Of a DNA stretch of 35,088 nucleotides, positions 20,178 through 30,200 are shown piece after piece. A model generated the notes under the pieces. It did not search any database and was not told where the DNA came from. It saw only the letters and a program-made list of their open reading frames with translations. A program made the translations under genes and the position numbers. The stretch lies in IMG/VR virus record IMGVR_UViG_3300044821_000088, positions 1-35,088 of that record; one strand, written 5' to 3'. Within the stretch, counting starts at the first letter, position 1, and the number at the start of each line of letters is the position of its first letter. The DNA is from a virus.

Positions 20178-20681
20178 GTGGCCATCCTGACGGGCGCCAT
20201 CCTGACGCGATTCGAGGGCGTCATCGAGGCGACCCCCCGGGTCGGCGGCGTCTGGCGCAAGGCGATGCCCCGGTTCGAACTGGGCAAGCAGCCGATGGGC
20301 GGCCGAGACGGCGTCTATCGGGTGGAGGCGTCGGGCATCGACACTGCGCGGCAAGTCTTCGGCACCGGCGAGGTCGTCCGGAACCTCGGCAGCCTCGAGA
20401 TCCAGACCTGCTACTTCCGGGGGGGCGGCTCGAGCGGCGGCTACTACCTCGGCGGCGACCGGCTGAACGTGAACAAGCGGGCGCTCGACGACGCGTTCGG
20501 CTTCCCCGGGAGCCTGGGCCTGGTGTCCGCCTGCGAGGCGCCGCTGACCTACGACGAGGGCAACACCGGGATCCGGGTCGTCACCTTCCAGGATCACACG
20601 CTGGCGACCGACGGCCCTCTGTTCGAAATCTGGCGCACCCGGTTCAACGTTGAGTGGCTGGCGACCACGGTGTCATCCTGA
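20178..20681 (+). CDS. tail-terminator-like neck protein
   Basis: The 167-residue product has an early helix, then alternating strands: GRDGVYRVEAS, SLEIQTCYFRGG, TGIRVVTFQDHTLA and FEIWRTRFNVEWL. The alpha/beta order and place between the connector and tail tube genes fit the siphovirus tail terminator, which caps tube growth. A diverged copy is found at 6899-7375. GTG start just after the preceding stop. Assignment rests on position and fold impression, not a diagnostic motif. Confidence 0.5.
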   Translation: MAILTGAILTRFEGVIEATPRVGGVWRKAMPRFELGKQPMGGRDGVYRVEASGIDTARQVFGTGEVVRNLGSLEIQTCYFRGGGSSGGYYLGGDRLNVNKRALDDAFGFPGSLGLVSACEAPLTYDEGNTGIRVVTFQDHTLATDGPLFEIWRTRFNVEWLATTVSS

Positions 20682-20688
20682 GACGTCC

Positions 20689-21177
20689 ATGCTGAGCCCG
20701 CCGCCGATGCCCGCCATCTACCTGAACACCGAGGGGCTGTCCTCCGAGGCGTCCGATCTGATGGCGTCCGCGATGACCGAGGCGGCCGGCGAGTCGGCCG
20801 AGATCGGCATCTCGACCGGCGGCGTCCGCGGCGCGGACCTGAACGCCATCATCGCCCGAGCCCAGGCCAACCAGGGGCGTGACCCGTTCTGGTTCCCGCC
20901 GGCGGTCGTCGAGGAGTTGCGAGGTCGCATCCTGAAGGCGCTTGGCGTCAACAGCGGCGCGCGGGGGGCCATCTACCAGGGCATCGGCAACGTCATGCTG
21001 ACCACGATCCAGACCAACATGGACAACCAGCGCGGCCCCGGCGGGGTGTCATTCCGGGCGCTCACGCCGGAGTACGCCAAGAGAAAGCAGCGCAAGTTCG
21101 GCTTCATAACGCCGATTCTTCGTGCCACCGGGGATCTCATGGCCGGGCTGAAAATCGTCATAACCAAGGGCTACTAA
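20689..21177 (+). CDS. phage virion morphogenesis/tail completion protein
   Basis: The 162-residue product resembles the Mu gpG/HK97 gp10-type virion morphogenesis family: PEYAKRKQRKFGFITPILRA then TGDLMAGL near the C-terminus, where the Y-A-x-R-K...L-R-x-T-G-x-L signature is clear. In Mu-like phages such proteins join tails to heads. I use ATG 20689; ATG 20707 is also possible. Fits the neck gene cluster. Confidence 0.7.
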   Translation: MLSPPPMPAIYLNTEGLSSEASDLMASAMTEAAGESAEIGISTGGVRGADLNAIIARAQANQGRDPFWFPPAVVEELRGRILKALGVNSGARGAIYQGIGNVMLTTIQTNMDNQRGPGGVSFRALTPEYAKRKQRKFGFITPILRATGDLMAGLKIVITKGY

Positions 21178-21217
21178 CCACCAACCACTTCAGGGCGTGA
21201 GGATCGAGGCGGGAGGC

Positions 21218-21231
21218 GCCGGGCAACCGGC
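21218..21231 (+). promoter_or_regulatory. GNRA-type hairpin before the tail tube gene
   Basis: GCCGG-GCAA-CCGGC is a perfect 5-bp stem with a GCAA (GNRA) tetraloop. It ends two bases before GAGAGG, the likely ribosome site of the tail tube gene, and may protect or tune that mRNA. Confidence 0.35.
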
Positions 21232-21246
21232 AGAGAGGTATCGAAC

Positions 21247-22932
21247 ATGCCAACGGAACCCAGAAGGCAAAGTCAGGACCTGATCCTGACGTGCGCCGAG
21301 CCGCAGTATCGCGCCGCCCAGGAGCACGTGCTCACGCGCAGCTTCCGGCCCACCGCGATCAGCACGACCACCTTCACCGACGCCAACGTCGACGTCACCG
21401 CGGTCGGGTGCTACGTCATCCCCGAAGACGGCAACATCCGCGGCATGATCCGCCGAGTGCTCTCGGTCGCCGGGACCGTGGCGACCATCGATGCGCCCTG
21501 GCCGACCCCCGTGGGCAACACCGCGATCCGCGCGTGGGACCCGTCCGACGTCCCGGTGCGCGTCACGACCGCATCTGCGGCCGCCATCATCTCGACGACC
21601 CACGCCGCCATCGCCAACGAGCCCGACAACTACTGGGCGCCAGGCAAGGGCTACTATGCGATCGGCATGAGCGGGGCCAACGCCGGCAAGGCGTTCCAGC
21701 TTCTGTCGTTCACCTCGTCCACCGGCACTTTCACGCCGACGGCCGCGCTTCCGATCACCACCGCGGTCGGGGACCTGTTCCTGATCCGCAAGGTCATTCG
21801 GCCCGCCGCCGACGTCACCGCGTCGATCAAGGCGAAGTCGATCGCCCGGAAGATCATCGGCACCGGCTCCCAGGGCGGCGACATGCCGATCGTCCTGGCG
21901 AACGACGGGACCATCTCGATGGACATCGAGGGCCGCCCGCTGACCGTCGCGGCCGCCTCGGGCGTCGTGGCGACCCCGCCCATCGAGTTGGGGGACATCA
22001 TCGGCGATCACTTCAACCAGCTTCTGAACACCGGCGGCACTGTGTCGGCCATCGACGCCAACACGATCACGATGACCGCGGCGGTCCCCACCGTGAACGG
22101 GGCCGTCCTGCTGAACAACGGCAAGGTCGCTCCGATCCTGTCCGCCACCGGCGCCAACATCACGAAGTACGCGCCCGGGACGGCCGGCTTCGCATCGGTC
22201 ACGGTCGGCACCGTGGCCTACGCGAGCGCCAGCTACACCCGCAAGACGGCGAACTTCTTCACCAGGCTGTGGGAGCTTTACCGCGGCGGCAAGGTGGCCC
22301 AGGTCTTCGACGGCTGCGTGCCGACCCTGACCATCGACGTGCAGCGGCTGATGCCGGTGCACTTCAAGCTCGCGTACACGGCGGGGGAGTCCCTGCAATG
22401 GAACGTTAACCGCCCGGTCGCCCTCGGCGCCGCCACCAACCCGATCAGCATCCCCGACGTCGGCGTCCCGACCGACGGCAAGGGCTCGCGCGTCTGCATC
22501 GACGGGACCTTCGTCAACGTCATCTCCCTGTCGGTGAATGTCGGCCTCAAGCCGGTGCCGCGCATGTCGCTGAGCGGGCTCGGCCAGATGGACGGCTTGC
22601 TCGCCGATCTGACGGCGCCCACCGGGACGATGAAGATCTACGCCGACAACGATGACATCGCCGGCTTCACGGCGCTGATGGACCGGATGCAGAACCGCGT
22701 CCCGATGGCCGTGCTCTACCAGAAGGGGACGGCCCCGCGCGAGACGTTCTGGATCTTCATGCCGACGCTCGTATTCTCGGGCGAGGAGTTCGGCTACGAC
22801 GCCGGCCAGGGCGTCGCGACGATCCAATTCGAGTGCGTCTCGCCGGAGGCGGCGGTCGATCAGAGCAACGCTCAGTTGTTCCCGACCGCGACCTACCCGG
22901 GGCTCTCTGAGCTTTCCTTCGGGTGGTGCTGA
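21247..22932 (+). CDS. major tail tube protein
   Basis: At 561 residues this is large for a tail tube protein, but the C-terminal part (from about residue 340) has the tube fold pattern: CVPTLTIDVQRLMPVHFKL, VCIDGTFVNVISLSVNVGLK, FWIFMPTLVFSG, then GVATIQFECVSPEA. The first 340 residues contain additional beta-rich insertions (VTAVGCYVIPEDGN, VVATPPIELGDII) that could be outer decoration domains. It precedes the assembly chaperone and tape measure, the standard siphovirus order. No sheath gene is found, consistent with a non-contractile tail. Confidence 0.65.
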   Translation: MPTEPRRQSQDLILTCAEPQYRAAQEHVLTRSFRPTAISTTTFTDANVDVTAVGCYVIPEDGNIRGMIRRVLSVAGTVATIDAPWPTPVGNTAIRAWDPSDVPVRVTTASAAAIISTTHAAIANEPDNYWAPGKGYYAIGMSGANAGKAFQLLSFTSSTGTFTPTAALPITTAVGDLFLIRKVIRPAADVTASIKAKSIARKIIGTGSQGGDMPIVLANDGTISMDIEGRPLTVAAASGVVATPPIELGDIIGDHFNQLLNTGGTVSAIDANTITMTAAVPTVNGAVLLNNGKVAPILSATGANITKYAPGTAGFASVTVGTVAYASASYTRKTANFFTRLWELYRGGKVAQVFDGCVPTLTIDVQRLMPVHFKLAYTAGESLQWNVNRPVALGAATNPISIPDVGVPTDGKGSRVCIDGTFVNVISLSVNVGLKPVPRMSLSGLGQMDGLLADLTAPTGTMKIYADNDDIAGFTALMDRMQNRVPMAVLYQKGTAPRETFWIFMPTLVFSGEEFGYDAGQGVATIQFECVSPEAAVDQSNAQLFPTATYPGLSELSFGWC

Positions 22933-22933
22933 C

Positions 22934-23161
22934 GTGGACTTCCACGTGAAGGCCGAGGTCGCCATCGCGGCGGCTATCGAGGCGAATCCGGCGCACGCCA
23001 GCGGGGACCGGCACGGCCAGGACCCGCACACCGTCCGCATCGGCTTCGATGGCATCTCCGCGTTCGTGCCGTGCTCGTGCGGCGTGACGCTGGCGGTGCG
23101 CATCGAGCCGGACGCGGTCCAGGTGTTCCCTCGCGTCTCGGTGAACGACGATGGCGCTTAG
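22934..23161 (+). CDS. 75-residue tail-module protein of unknown function
   Basis: A GTG-started frame reads MDFHVKAEVAIAAAIEANPA then HASGDRHGQDPHTVRIG, and contains CSCGVTLAVRIEP. Its end overlaps the chaperone start by 11 bases. No motif or family is recognised; a small virion or assembly factor is likely by position. Confidence 0.5.
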   Translation: MDFHVKAEVAIAAAIEANPAHASGDRHGQDPHTVRIGFDGISAFVPCSCGVTLAVRIEPDAVQVFPRVSVNDDGA

Positions 23162-23726
23162 GCACGGGTACCGCCTGAACGACAGGCGCGACACCATCTG
23201 GATCGGAGACCCGGCGTTGCAGAACGTCCCGGACTCCGCGCGCGAGGACTGGGAGAAGGACGGCGACGCGGTCCATCTCCGCAACTACGCGACCGCGGGC
23301 GAGCCGGAGGTCTTCACCTTCCGGGCGCTCAACTTCACCGAGCGGCAGTACGTCATGGGGATGATGGACAACGCCAACCTCGGGCCGACGTTCAAGCAGG
23401 CGATCAGCTTCTGCTTCCGCCTGTGCGTGCGGTTCCCGGCGGCGTCCGAGTCATACGCCAGCCAGACGACCGGGCAGGCCGGCATGAAGATGCTGGAACG
23501 CGTGGCCGGCATGACGGTGCTGTCCGAGGGGTTCGCTGGCGATCTTCTCTGGCAATACCCCGACATGGTCGACTTCTACGGGCTGAAAATCTGGAACGCG
23601 TCATTCCCGACCGAGCCGGAAAAAAAAGCATCATCGCCGCCGCCCACGCCCCCGCAATCGTCGGCGGTGGCCTCTTCGACGGCCGGTACGGAGGCAACGG
23701 AAAAGCCGGCCGAGGCGGGTGCATAG
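23151..23726 (+). CDS. tail assembly chaperone G (short form)
   Basis: The 191-residue product is mainly helical to about residue 155 (e.g. FTERQYVMGMMDNANLGPTF) and then, after the AAA AAA codons at 23622-23627, a Pro/Ser/Thr/Ala-rich tail. In lambda and many siphophages the gene before the tape measure makes a short G form and, by -1 slippage, a longer GT form. Both wrap the tape measure and recruit tube subunits. Position and the slippery run support this assignment. The C-terminal low-complexity tail exists only in the unshifted product. Confidence 0.8.
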   Translation: MALRHGYRLNDRRDTIWIGDPALQNVPDSAREDWEKDGDAVHLRNYATAGEPEVFTFRALNFTERQYVMGMMDNANLGPTFKQAISFCFRLCVRFPAASESYASQTTGQAGMKMLERVAGMTVLSEGFAGDLLWQYPDMVDFYGLKIWNASFPTEPEKKASSPPPTPPQSSAVASSTAGTEATEKPAEAGA

Positions 23727-24091
23727 GTTGCCCCGTGGAGATGCGCCGGCAATGGTCGTGCCCCGACGTTGCTGAAGAGCGCGACGAGGGCACGTTCCTT
23801 CTGATCGAATCGACCGACCACGAGTTCCCAGAATGCCCGGCGGCGTACCTGCGCACGCCGGGTGACCTGGTGTTCCTGGCCGACCGATTCGGCAAGCCGG
23901 CGTTCGCCCCGCACCTCGACGGCGGCCAGCACCCGGCGCAGTTGATCTCGATGTACGCCAGCGAGATCGAGTTGGGAGCCCGGCCGGCGTCATCCCTGCC
24001 GCCGCTGGTCATCGACCTGGTCCACCTATGGATGAATGAGCGGCAGAAGTTCACGAACCGCGAGAACGAACTACGAAGGGCGGCGCGCTAA
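23151..24091 (+). CDS. tail assembly chaperone GT (-1 frameshift product)
   Basis: If ribosomes slip one base back at the A-run (23620-23627), the protein continues ...EKK then SIIAAAHAP and a Gly-rich linker. A second, structured domain follows to the TAA at 24091, containing QWSCPDV, LLIESTDHEFPECPAAY, TPGDLVFLADRFGKPAF and a terminal LWMNERQKFTNRENELRRA. The fused product would be about 313 residues. The same domain could also be made alone from GTG at 23735, but that start has no good ribosome site. Its stop overlaps the tape measure ATG (TAATG). Confidence 0.75.
23620..23671 (+). promoter_or_regulatory. programmed -1 frameshift signal
   Basis: Eight A residues (23620-23627) give the slippery A_AAA_AAA in the reading frame. 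Eight bases later a stem of nine pairs (one G-T wobble) forms between 23636-23644 and 23663-23671 with an 18-nt loop. Slippery run, spacer and stem together match the standard two-part signal. Confidence 0.75.
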
Positions 24092-26364
24092 TGGCCATCA
24101 CTGGTGAAGACAACATCGTCCTGAAGCTTGGGATCAAGGGCGTCGACCCCGCCGAGGCCCGCGCCATCGCCCTGCAAGGCTCGAGCGGGCTCGAGGCGGC
24201 GTTCAAGGAATCCCTCGCGCGCCAGGAGGAGTTGTACAAGGCGGCGGCCGGGTCGATGAACGCCGAGGCGCGCGCGGCCGCCCAAGCCGAGCTTGCGACC
24301 CACCAGTCGAAGGCGACGGCGATCCAATCGCTGCTCAAGCAGGCGTATGCAGAGGAGGAGGCGGCGGCCGCAGAGCACGCCAAGAAGATGCAGGAGACTT
24401 CGCTGGCCGGGCGCGCGACGGCGCTCGGGGAAGGTCTCGAAGCGACCAAGGCGAGCGCCATGGGCACGCTCGGCGCGGCCTTCTTCGGCTACGAGGCGAT
24501 CAAGGGCATCGGCGAATTTGCCGAGTCGATGGCGCACGTCGCCGCCGTGACAGATGCGTTCACGGGGAGCATCTCCGACTTGCGCGAGGCCACCGACGGC
24601 GAAATCAGCGACATGGACCTGATGACGGCTTCGAACTTGGCCGCGGCCAAGAGCCTTTCGCTGTCGTCTGACCAGTTTGGGATCGTGAGCAAAGCGGCGC
24701 TTCGCTTCGCAGAGGCCACTGGGGGTAACGTCAAAGAGGCGCTCGACGAGATGATTTCCGGCCTCGCGACCGGACGATCGCGCGGCTTGCAAATGGCCGG
24801 CGTCATCCTCGACCAAGAGGCCATCTTCGCCGACTACGCGAAGGCAATCGGGCACGCCGGCGAGACCCTGGACCAGCACGCGAAGAGCGTCGCCCTCAGC
24901 CAGGCGGCAATGGAAGCACTGGACCTCAAGACGATCGAGTTGGGCGTTCATGCCGAGGGATTCGGCGAAAAAATGCACTGGCTCGGGGCGCAAATCGGCA
25001 ACGTATGGACCGACATACTTGGCTTCTTCGCCAAGGGCGGAACGTACATCATCAAGCTGTTTGAACTTGATATCCCGAACTCTTTTCGGCAGTCGATCGC
25101 CGCATGGAAGGATCTGCTTCCTGGCCAGCACGGCAACGAAGATGCCGCCATGAAGGTCAACGCGGAGAAGACGGCGGAGTGGCAGAAAGCGCAACTGGAA
25201 AAGTCGCAGAAGGACGTGGACAGTGCGATGTCTCGCGTTGCTTCTGCTGGCGCCGCATATGCACCGGAGAAGGGCGGCAAGGGTGGCGTCCAGCGAGACA
25301 CCAACCCGACGACCAAGTTCGACTTCATGTCGAACTTGAAGCTCGCTGACATGGCCCAGGATGAGTACGGTGTATCCGGCCCCGACGGCTTGCCGCGTGG
25401 CGATGCGGACTGGATCAGCGAGCAGGCGGCCAAACGTGCGAAGGCGATCGGCGACTTCTGGAACAAGTCGCTCCAGGAGAAGTTCGGGGACCAGTCGCAG
25501 TATTCCGATGCCGAGCTTTCGACCATCTACTCGGGCGCTTCGAAGACGAAATCCGACGTCGTCCTGAACATGTTGAAGGGCGCGGGGTGGTCGGACGAGG
25601 ACATCGCGAAGGCCGCCACCGACACCGCCGACACCGTAGTCCACGACCTCGACGACAAGCTCAAGGCCGCCATGGACAAGATGGACAAGCAGACGAAGGC
25701 CAACAAGCAGAAGGCCGGTCCGCTGACGTCGAACATCATGGAGCAGTTCTTCGGACCCGACATCATGGACACCGCGCGCGACAAGATGACTCAGCTTCAG
25801 GGGATCGTCTATGACGCGAGCCAGACCATGTCGAACGACTTCGAGTCCGCCGGCGACAAGATGGCGAGCGGCTTCGGAAAGGCGGTGAGCGCCACCCTGA
25901 TCCACGGGACCAGCCTGACCGCGGGGCTTCGAAACGAGACCGAGGCCGTGCTCGAGTCCCTGTCGTCCCAGGCGCTCGGGCAGTCCCTGATGTACGCCGC
26001 GAAGGCGCTCGCGTGGGGCGCCGAAGCATTGTTCACTGGCGACGCACACGCGGCCGCCGCAGCCGCCGAGGCAGGCGCTGCCGCCGTCGCGTTTGGCGCG
26101 GTTGGCCTCGCAGCCGCCGGCGCCGCGCGCGCGGTCGGCACCTCGAGCACGTCGCCTGGCGGCACGCCGACCACGACCGGGTCGCAGCCCGGCTTCGGCG
26201 GCCCGACGACTTCGAGTTCCAGCGGTGGCCAGGGCGGCACCGTCATATTGCAGGTGTCGGTCATGCCGGGCGGTGAGTCGGCCGCCGGTGATTCCATCGT
26301 CAAAGCCATCGCCGCCTACCAGGCGCAGACGGGTCAAACGCTCGACCAGATGCTGAGGAACTGA
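24091..26364 (+). CDS. tape measure protein
   Basis: The 757-residue protein is helical and Ala/Lys/Glu-rich. A coiled N-terminus holds QEELYKAAAGSMNAEARAAA. There are membrane-insertable hydrophobic stretches, including AAFFGYEAIKGIGEF near 129-143 and LGFFAKGGTYIIKLF near 310-324. A Lys/Asp-rich middle leads to a C-terminal Ala block (AAAAEAGAAAVAFGAVGLAA) and a Gly/Ser/Thr region. Tape measures set tail length at about 0.15 nm per residue, which would give roughly 110 nm. It starts in the TAATG overlap after GT and ends in a TGATG overlap, so synthesis is tightly coupled. Assignment rests on position, size and composition. Confidence 0.85.
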   Translation: MAITGEDNIVLKLGIKGVDPAEARAIALQGSSGLEAAFKESLARQEELYKAAAGSMNAEARAAAQAELATHQSKATAIQSLLKQAYAEEEAAAAEHAKKMQETSLAGRATALGEGLEATKASAMGTLGAAFFGYEAIKGIGEFAESMAHVAAVTDAFTGSISDLREATDGEISDMDLMTASNLAAAKSLSLSSDQFGIVSKAALRFAEATGGNVKEALDEMISGLATGRSRGLQMAGVILDQEAIFADYAKAIGHAGETLDQHAKSVALSQAAMEALDLKTIELGVHAEGFGEKMHWLGAQIGNVWTDILGFFAKGGTYIIKLFELDIPNSFRQSIAAWKDLLPGQHGNEDAAMKVNAEKTAEWQKAQLEKSQKDVDSAMSRVASAGAAYAPEKGGKGGVQRDTNPTTKFDFMSNLKLADMAQDEYGVSGPDGLPRGDADWISEQAAKRAKAIGDFWNKSLQEKFGDQSQYSDAELSTIYSGASKTKSDVVLNMLKGAGWSDEDIAKAATDTADTVVHDLDDKLKAAMDKMDKQTKANKQKAGPLTSNIMEQFFGPDIMDTARDKMTQLQGIVYDASQTMSNDFESAGDKMASGFGKAVSATLIHGTSLTAGLRNETEAVLESLSSQALGQSLMYAAKALAWGAEALFTGDAHAAAAAAEAGAAAVAFGAVGLAAAGAARAVGTSSTSPGGTPTTTGSQPGFGGPTTSSSSGGQGGTVILQVSVMPGGESAAGDSIVKAIAAYQAQTGQTLDQMLRN

Positions 26365-27227
26365 TGCCGCGTCCATGCTTCATGAGCCAGATCCTGCCGT
26401 CGTCGAACTACACGGTTCAGGTGTCCGGCGGCAGCTTGCAGACGCTGCCGCTGACCGGGTTCTTCTACCTGTCGACGGCGAAGACCACCGCCGGCAACGG
26501 CCAGTCCCTGCTTCAGGCGCTGACGACCGCACTCAACGCGTCCTCGGGGCTGACGTGGACGCTGAGCCTTGATGCCAACCTCAAGGTCAAGTTCGTGCAC
26601 AATTCGGGCGCCGCGCAGACGGTGACGATGGGCGGGAGCCTGCTGTCGTCGCTCGGCTTCCACATCGGCACCGGGCCGGGCACGCAGACGTATACTCCGT
26701 TCGCGACGGGCGCCGGCGGCACGACCGCCGAGAACCGTTGCCTGTGGTTGTGGGAGCCCGGCCAGGTCTACGGAGACGCCGGGCCTGAACTGTTCGATCC
26801 GACGGTCAACGCCGGCAGCGTGCGCTCGGCTGGCGCGGCGGCGCGCGCGCCGGACAGCACCGCGTCCTTTGTCACGAACGGGATCCAGGTCCAGGCCACC
26901 TACACCTTCGTCGGCGTCTCGCCCTTCTATCGCGCGAAGCCGACCCTGGACTCGGGTGGCTACTACATGCAGTGGGACTTCGAGACCTGGTGGATCAACG
27001 GCCCCGCGCTCGGGCGGAAGATCATCATGTGGCGTGACCAGTCGAACCTCGTGAACCAGAGCGCGCCCTCCAGCAACAACGTCGTGCCGCTGAAGTACCT
27101 GGAATACTACCCCGACGACAGCATGCGCGCGCAGCCGGATCTGAACGCGACGAAGGCGCCGAACCTGTACTGGTGGGACATCACCCTGTCCCTGTGGAAG
27201 TCTGAGCTTGGAGACGTGACCTACTAA
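26364..27227 (+). CDS. tail-tip protein following the tape measure
   Basis: The 287-residue protein is beta-rich (LSTAKTTAGNGQSLLQALTT, then LSLDANLKVKFVHNSGAAQT). Trp and Tyr are common in the second half, for example GGYYMQWDFETWWINGP and APNLYWWDITLSLWKSEL. In siphophages the first gene after the tape measure usually encodes the distal tail protein or a tip component, and this is the likeliest role here. ATG overlaps the tape measure stop, and TAATG couples it to the hub gene. No diagnostic motif. Confidence 0.5.
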   Translation: MPRPCFMSQILPSSNYTVQVSGGSLQTLPLTGFFYLSTAKTTAGNGQSLLQALTTALNASSGLTWTLSLDANLKVKFVHNSGAAQTVTMGGSLLSSLGFHIGTGPGTQTYTPFATGAGGTTAENRCLWLWEPGQVYGDAGPELFDPTVNAGSVRSAGAAARAPDSTASFVTNGIQVQATYTFVGVSPFYRAKPTLDSGGYYMQWDFETWWINGPALGRKIIMWRDQSNLVNQSAPSSNNVVPLKYLEYYPDDSMRAQPDLNATKAPNLYWWDITLSLWKSELGDVTY

Positions 27228-30200
27228 TGACGACCACCGTTGCGAAGATGGGGCAGAACAGCGGCGGCGTTTCGCTGTTCTACTACCTCAAGATCACCGG
27301 GCTGCCCTACTACTTTTTCAGCGTCGTGAACCCGACCGATACGAAGTACGGGACGGCGGCCTGGACGCTGCCGACCTACGCCAGCTACCCGGGCTACTCC
27401 GCGGTGCAGGGGATGGCCATCCCAGCGGACACCATGTCGCAGTCGTTCGCCGACATGATCGGCGGCATCGGCAACGCGGAGAAGGCACGGATCACGCTGG
27501 CCGACTTCAACGCTAACGACGCCAACGGATCGTATCAGTTCCTCGCGCGGATGTTCGCATGCGGGATCCAGGCGACAGGATCGCAGATGACGCTCGCGAG
27601 GACGCTGGCGCCGGCCGACACGCAAGCCGTCTTCGTGAACGCGCCCCTGACGCTACCGAGCCCGCCGGGCGGGGCCATCCCGACCTTTCCCGTGATCCAC
27701 GTGGGCGGCGAAGCGTTCGGATGCGCGTGGACCACCGCGGTCGGCGGCATCACCACCGTGACCGTCTCGGGACAGCGCAACCTCTACCCGTGCTCGGCGG
27801 TGTTCCCGCCCGTGCCGCTGCACACCGTCCGATCCAACCCAGACGGGACCATCGACCAGACGACCGCGCAGCGGGCGACGTTCTCGCCCTACTCGATGAT
27901 CGGGCGCTCGGCGGCGCTGTACGTCGGAAACATGGATCCGAGCGGCGTCCCGTGCACCGAGGCCGAGTGCCAGATGCGCCTGCTTGGTCGGATCTCGAGT
28001 ATCGCGCTCGGGCAGGACGGGCGGTACGAACTTCAGCTTGACAGCCTGCTGGCCAACGCGGGCGCGCAGCAGGTATGCAGCGGGCTCTACCAGGGCACCA
28101 TCGCGCCTGACCAGATCGTCGTTCAGTCGGGCGCCAACGCGTTTCTGTGGGGCGTCCGAGCCGGCGCTGGCGTGACGTCCGGCCCGGCGCGAGCCAGCAG
28201 CGTCGTCGCCATCACCGCCGGGACGTACACGCTGGGGGCCTTGATCGCTGCGGTCAACCTCGCCATGTCGACGGAAGCCATCATCAACTACTTCGGCGTG
28301 CCCGGCGTGAATCCGTACCTGTGCATCCGCATGGTGAACGGGATGCGCACGTGCGTGTTCCAGAACAGCGAGGACATCGGATTCCACGGCGGCCCTTCGA
28401 CGTTCTTCTTGCGCAACCAGAGCGGCACGAGCGCCGGGTTCTTGCAGTGCCTCGGCTTCGACAGCCTGACCGGGCGTCAGACCGAATACGAGGCGGCGCC
28501 GCATTCAGGCGCGCTGCCGTGGGACATCACCCTGTCCTACTTCAACTACGTGAACGACTGCGTGACCTTCGGCGGCAACACCTACCAGTGCATCAAGGCC
28601 GGCGGGGTGGCCAGCGTCGGCGAGCAGCCGGGCGTGGTCACCACCTCGTGGCTTCTGATCCCGAACAACGGCACCGACGCGATACCGGACGCGATCATCG
28701 CCAACAACCCGGCGCCCGGGGTGTTTATCCCGTACTCGAGCTACGTCGGCGGCGGCCTCGGCGGCACTACGACCTTTAACATCACGGACTCGACGCCGCA
28801 CTGGTTCACCGACCAGGGCGACGGGGGCGGCCAGGCGTTCGTCCGTTTCGGCAACGGAGATCTCGTGCGCCTGGATCCAGCCACCTCCGGCTCGTCGGTC
28901 ACCATCGGCAAGTACGCCGACCTGTCGCTGTACCCGACCGCGGCGGCAACGAAGACCGGAACCACGGCGACGACCGCCTACTACAGCGTGCCTCAGGGGC
29001 AGGAGGCGACGGTGGAGCAGGTCGTCCTCGCCCCCGGTGATCACTCGCAGGAGGTCGGCCCGGGCGTTCTCCTCGGGCGGTTCGTAGCCAGCACCGGCGC
29101 GGGCATCGGCAGCGGGAACCTCGACTGCTACCCGCCCGGCGTCGGGCTCGGATTCGGCGCCGCCCTCGACGTCAATTCGTTCGCCCAGTACAGCGGGATC
29201 GACGTCATGCGGGCGGCCATCGTGGACTCGGCCACCACGCTCTCGGACCTGTTCGCGCCCATCGCGCGAGAGTACGGCTGGTTTCTGGTGTGGGACCCGC
29301 TCCAGTCCCTCTACACGCTGAAGTCGCTTCAGTCCCCGGTGGCCGCCGCATCGGTCGCGGCCCTGACGGAGTCGAACCGCGCGACGGTGAACGATCGCAC
29401 GGTGCAGACCCAGGACCAGTCGTCGTTGCGCTCAAGCTGGACGCTCAAGTGGGGGTACGACCGCTACAGCGATTCGTGGCTGGCACCCGATCTGACCGAG
29501 GTCGACACCTACGTCGTCTCGCAGTTCGGCATCGCGATCAAGGGCGAGACGATCCAGGACAAAACGATCCTCCAGTCGAACGGCTCCGGCGCGCTCCCGA
29601 TCCTGACCGGCCTGATGCTCGGGCGCGGGTACCTCTACCGGATCCCGTTCCTGAAGTGCAAGCGGTCGATCTCGAAGGTCGGCTCCCTGCTGTGCCCGGG
29701 GGACGTCTGCGCCTTCGTCGACAACACCGTCGTGAACCCCTTCACCGGGGTCATGGGGATCACCGCCGCCGATGCCATCTATGCGATCCTGACCCAGGTC
29801 GACTTCAACTATTCGACCGGCGTTGGGACCGTGACCGCCCTGCTGAACCGCCAGGATCCGGCGAGCGCGTTCGGCGCCATCGCCCCCTGCGCCGCGCTCG
29901 ACTATGCCGCGACCGGGCACGGGTACGACACCGCGACCGGAACGGTCACGTGCCTGAACCATTACACGGCCGCCGGCGGGGCGTTCTATGACGGCATCGA
30001 CTTCCATGTCGGAGACACCGTGGTCATCGCGTCCAGGGACGGCGACGGGTCGTCCTCGAGCCCGGCCCCGTTCCTGGTGACCTCGACCATCACCGCGGTC
30101 GCGGTCGACGGCCACACGGTGACGGTGGCCTCCGGGCTCGGCGTCACGCCGACGGGGATCGAACTGATCATGTATCTTCGGCACTACACCGTGGCCACCA

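Noticed and set aside
22940-22957. CTTCCACGTGAAGG as another parS candidate
   Set aside because: The outer bases do not match GTT/AAC, and it lies inside a coding frame.
21190-23103. 637-codon minus-strand ORF opposite the tail tube gene
   Set aside because: Its translation is Arg/Gly/Asp/His-rich and repetitive, as expected of the antisense of a GC-rich gene. The plus strand encodes a well-ordered tail tube protein with ribosome site and operon context.
24088-26376. 762-codon minus-strand ORF opposite the tape measure gene
   Set aside because: Exact mirror of the tape measure gene with Leu/Arg/Gly-biased composition. The plus frame has coupled starts and stops and correct position.
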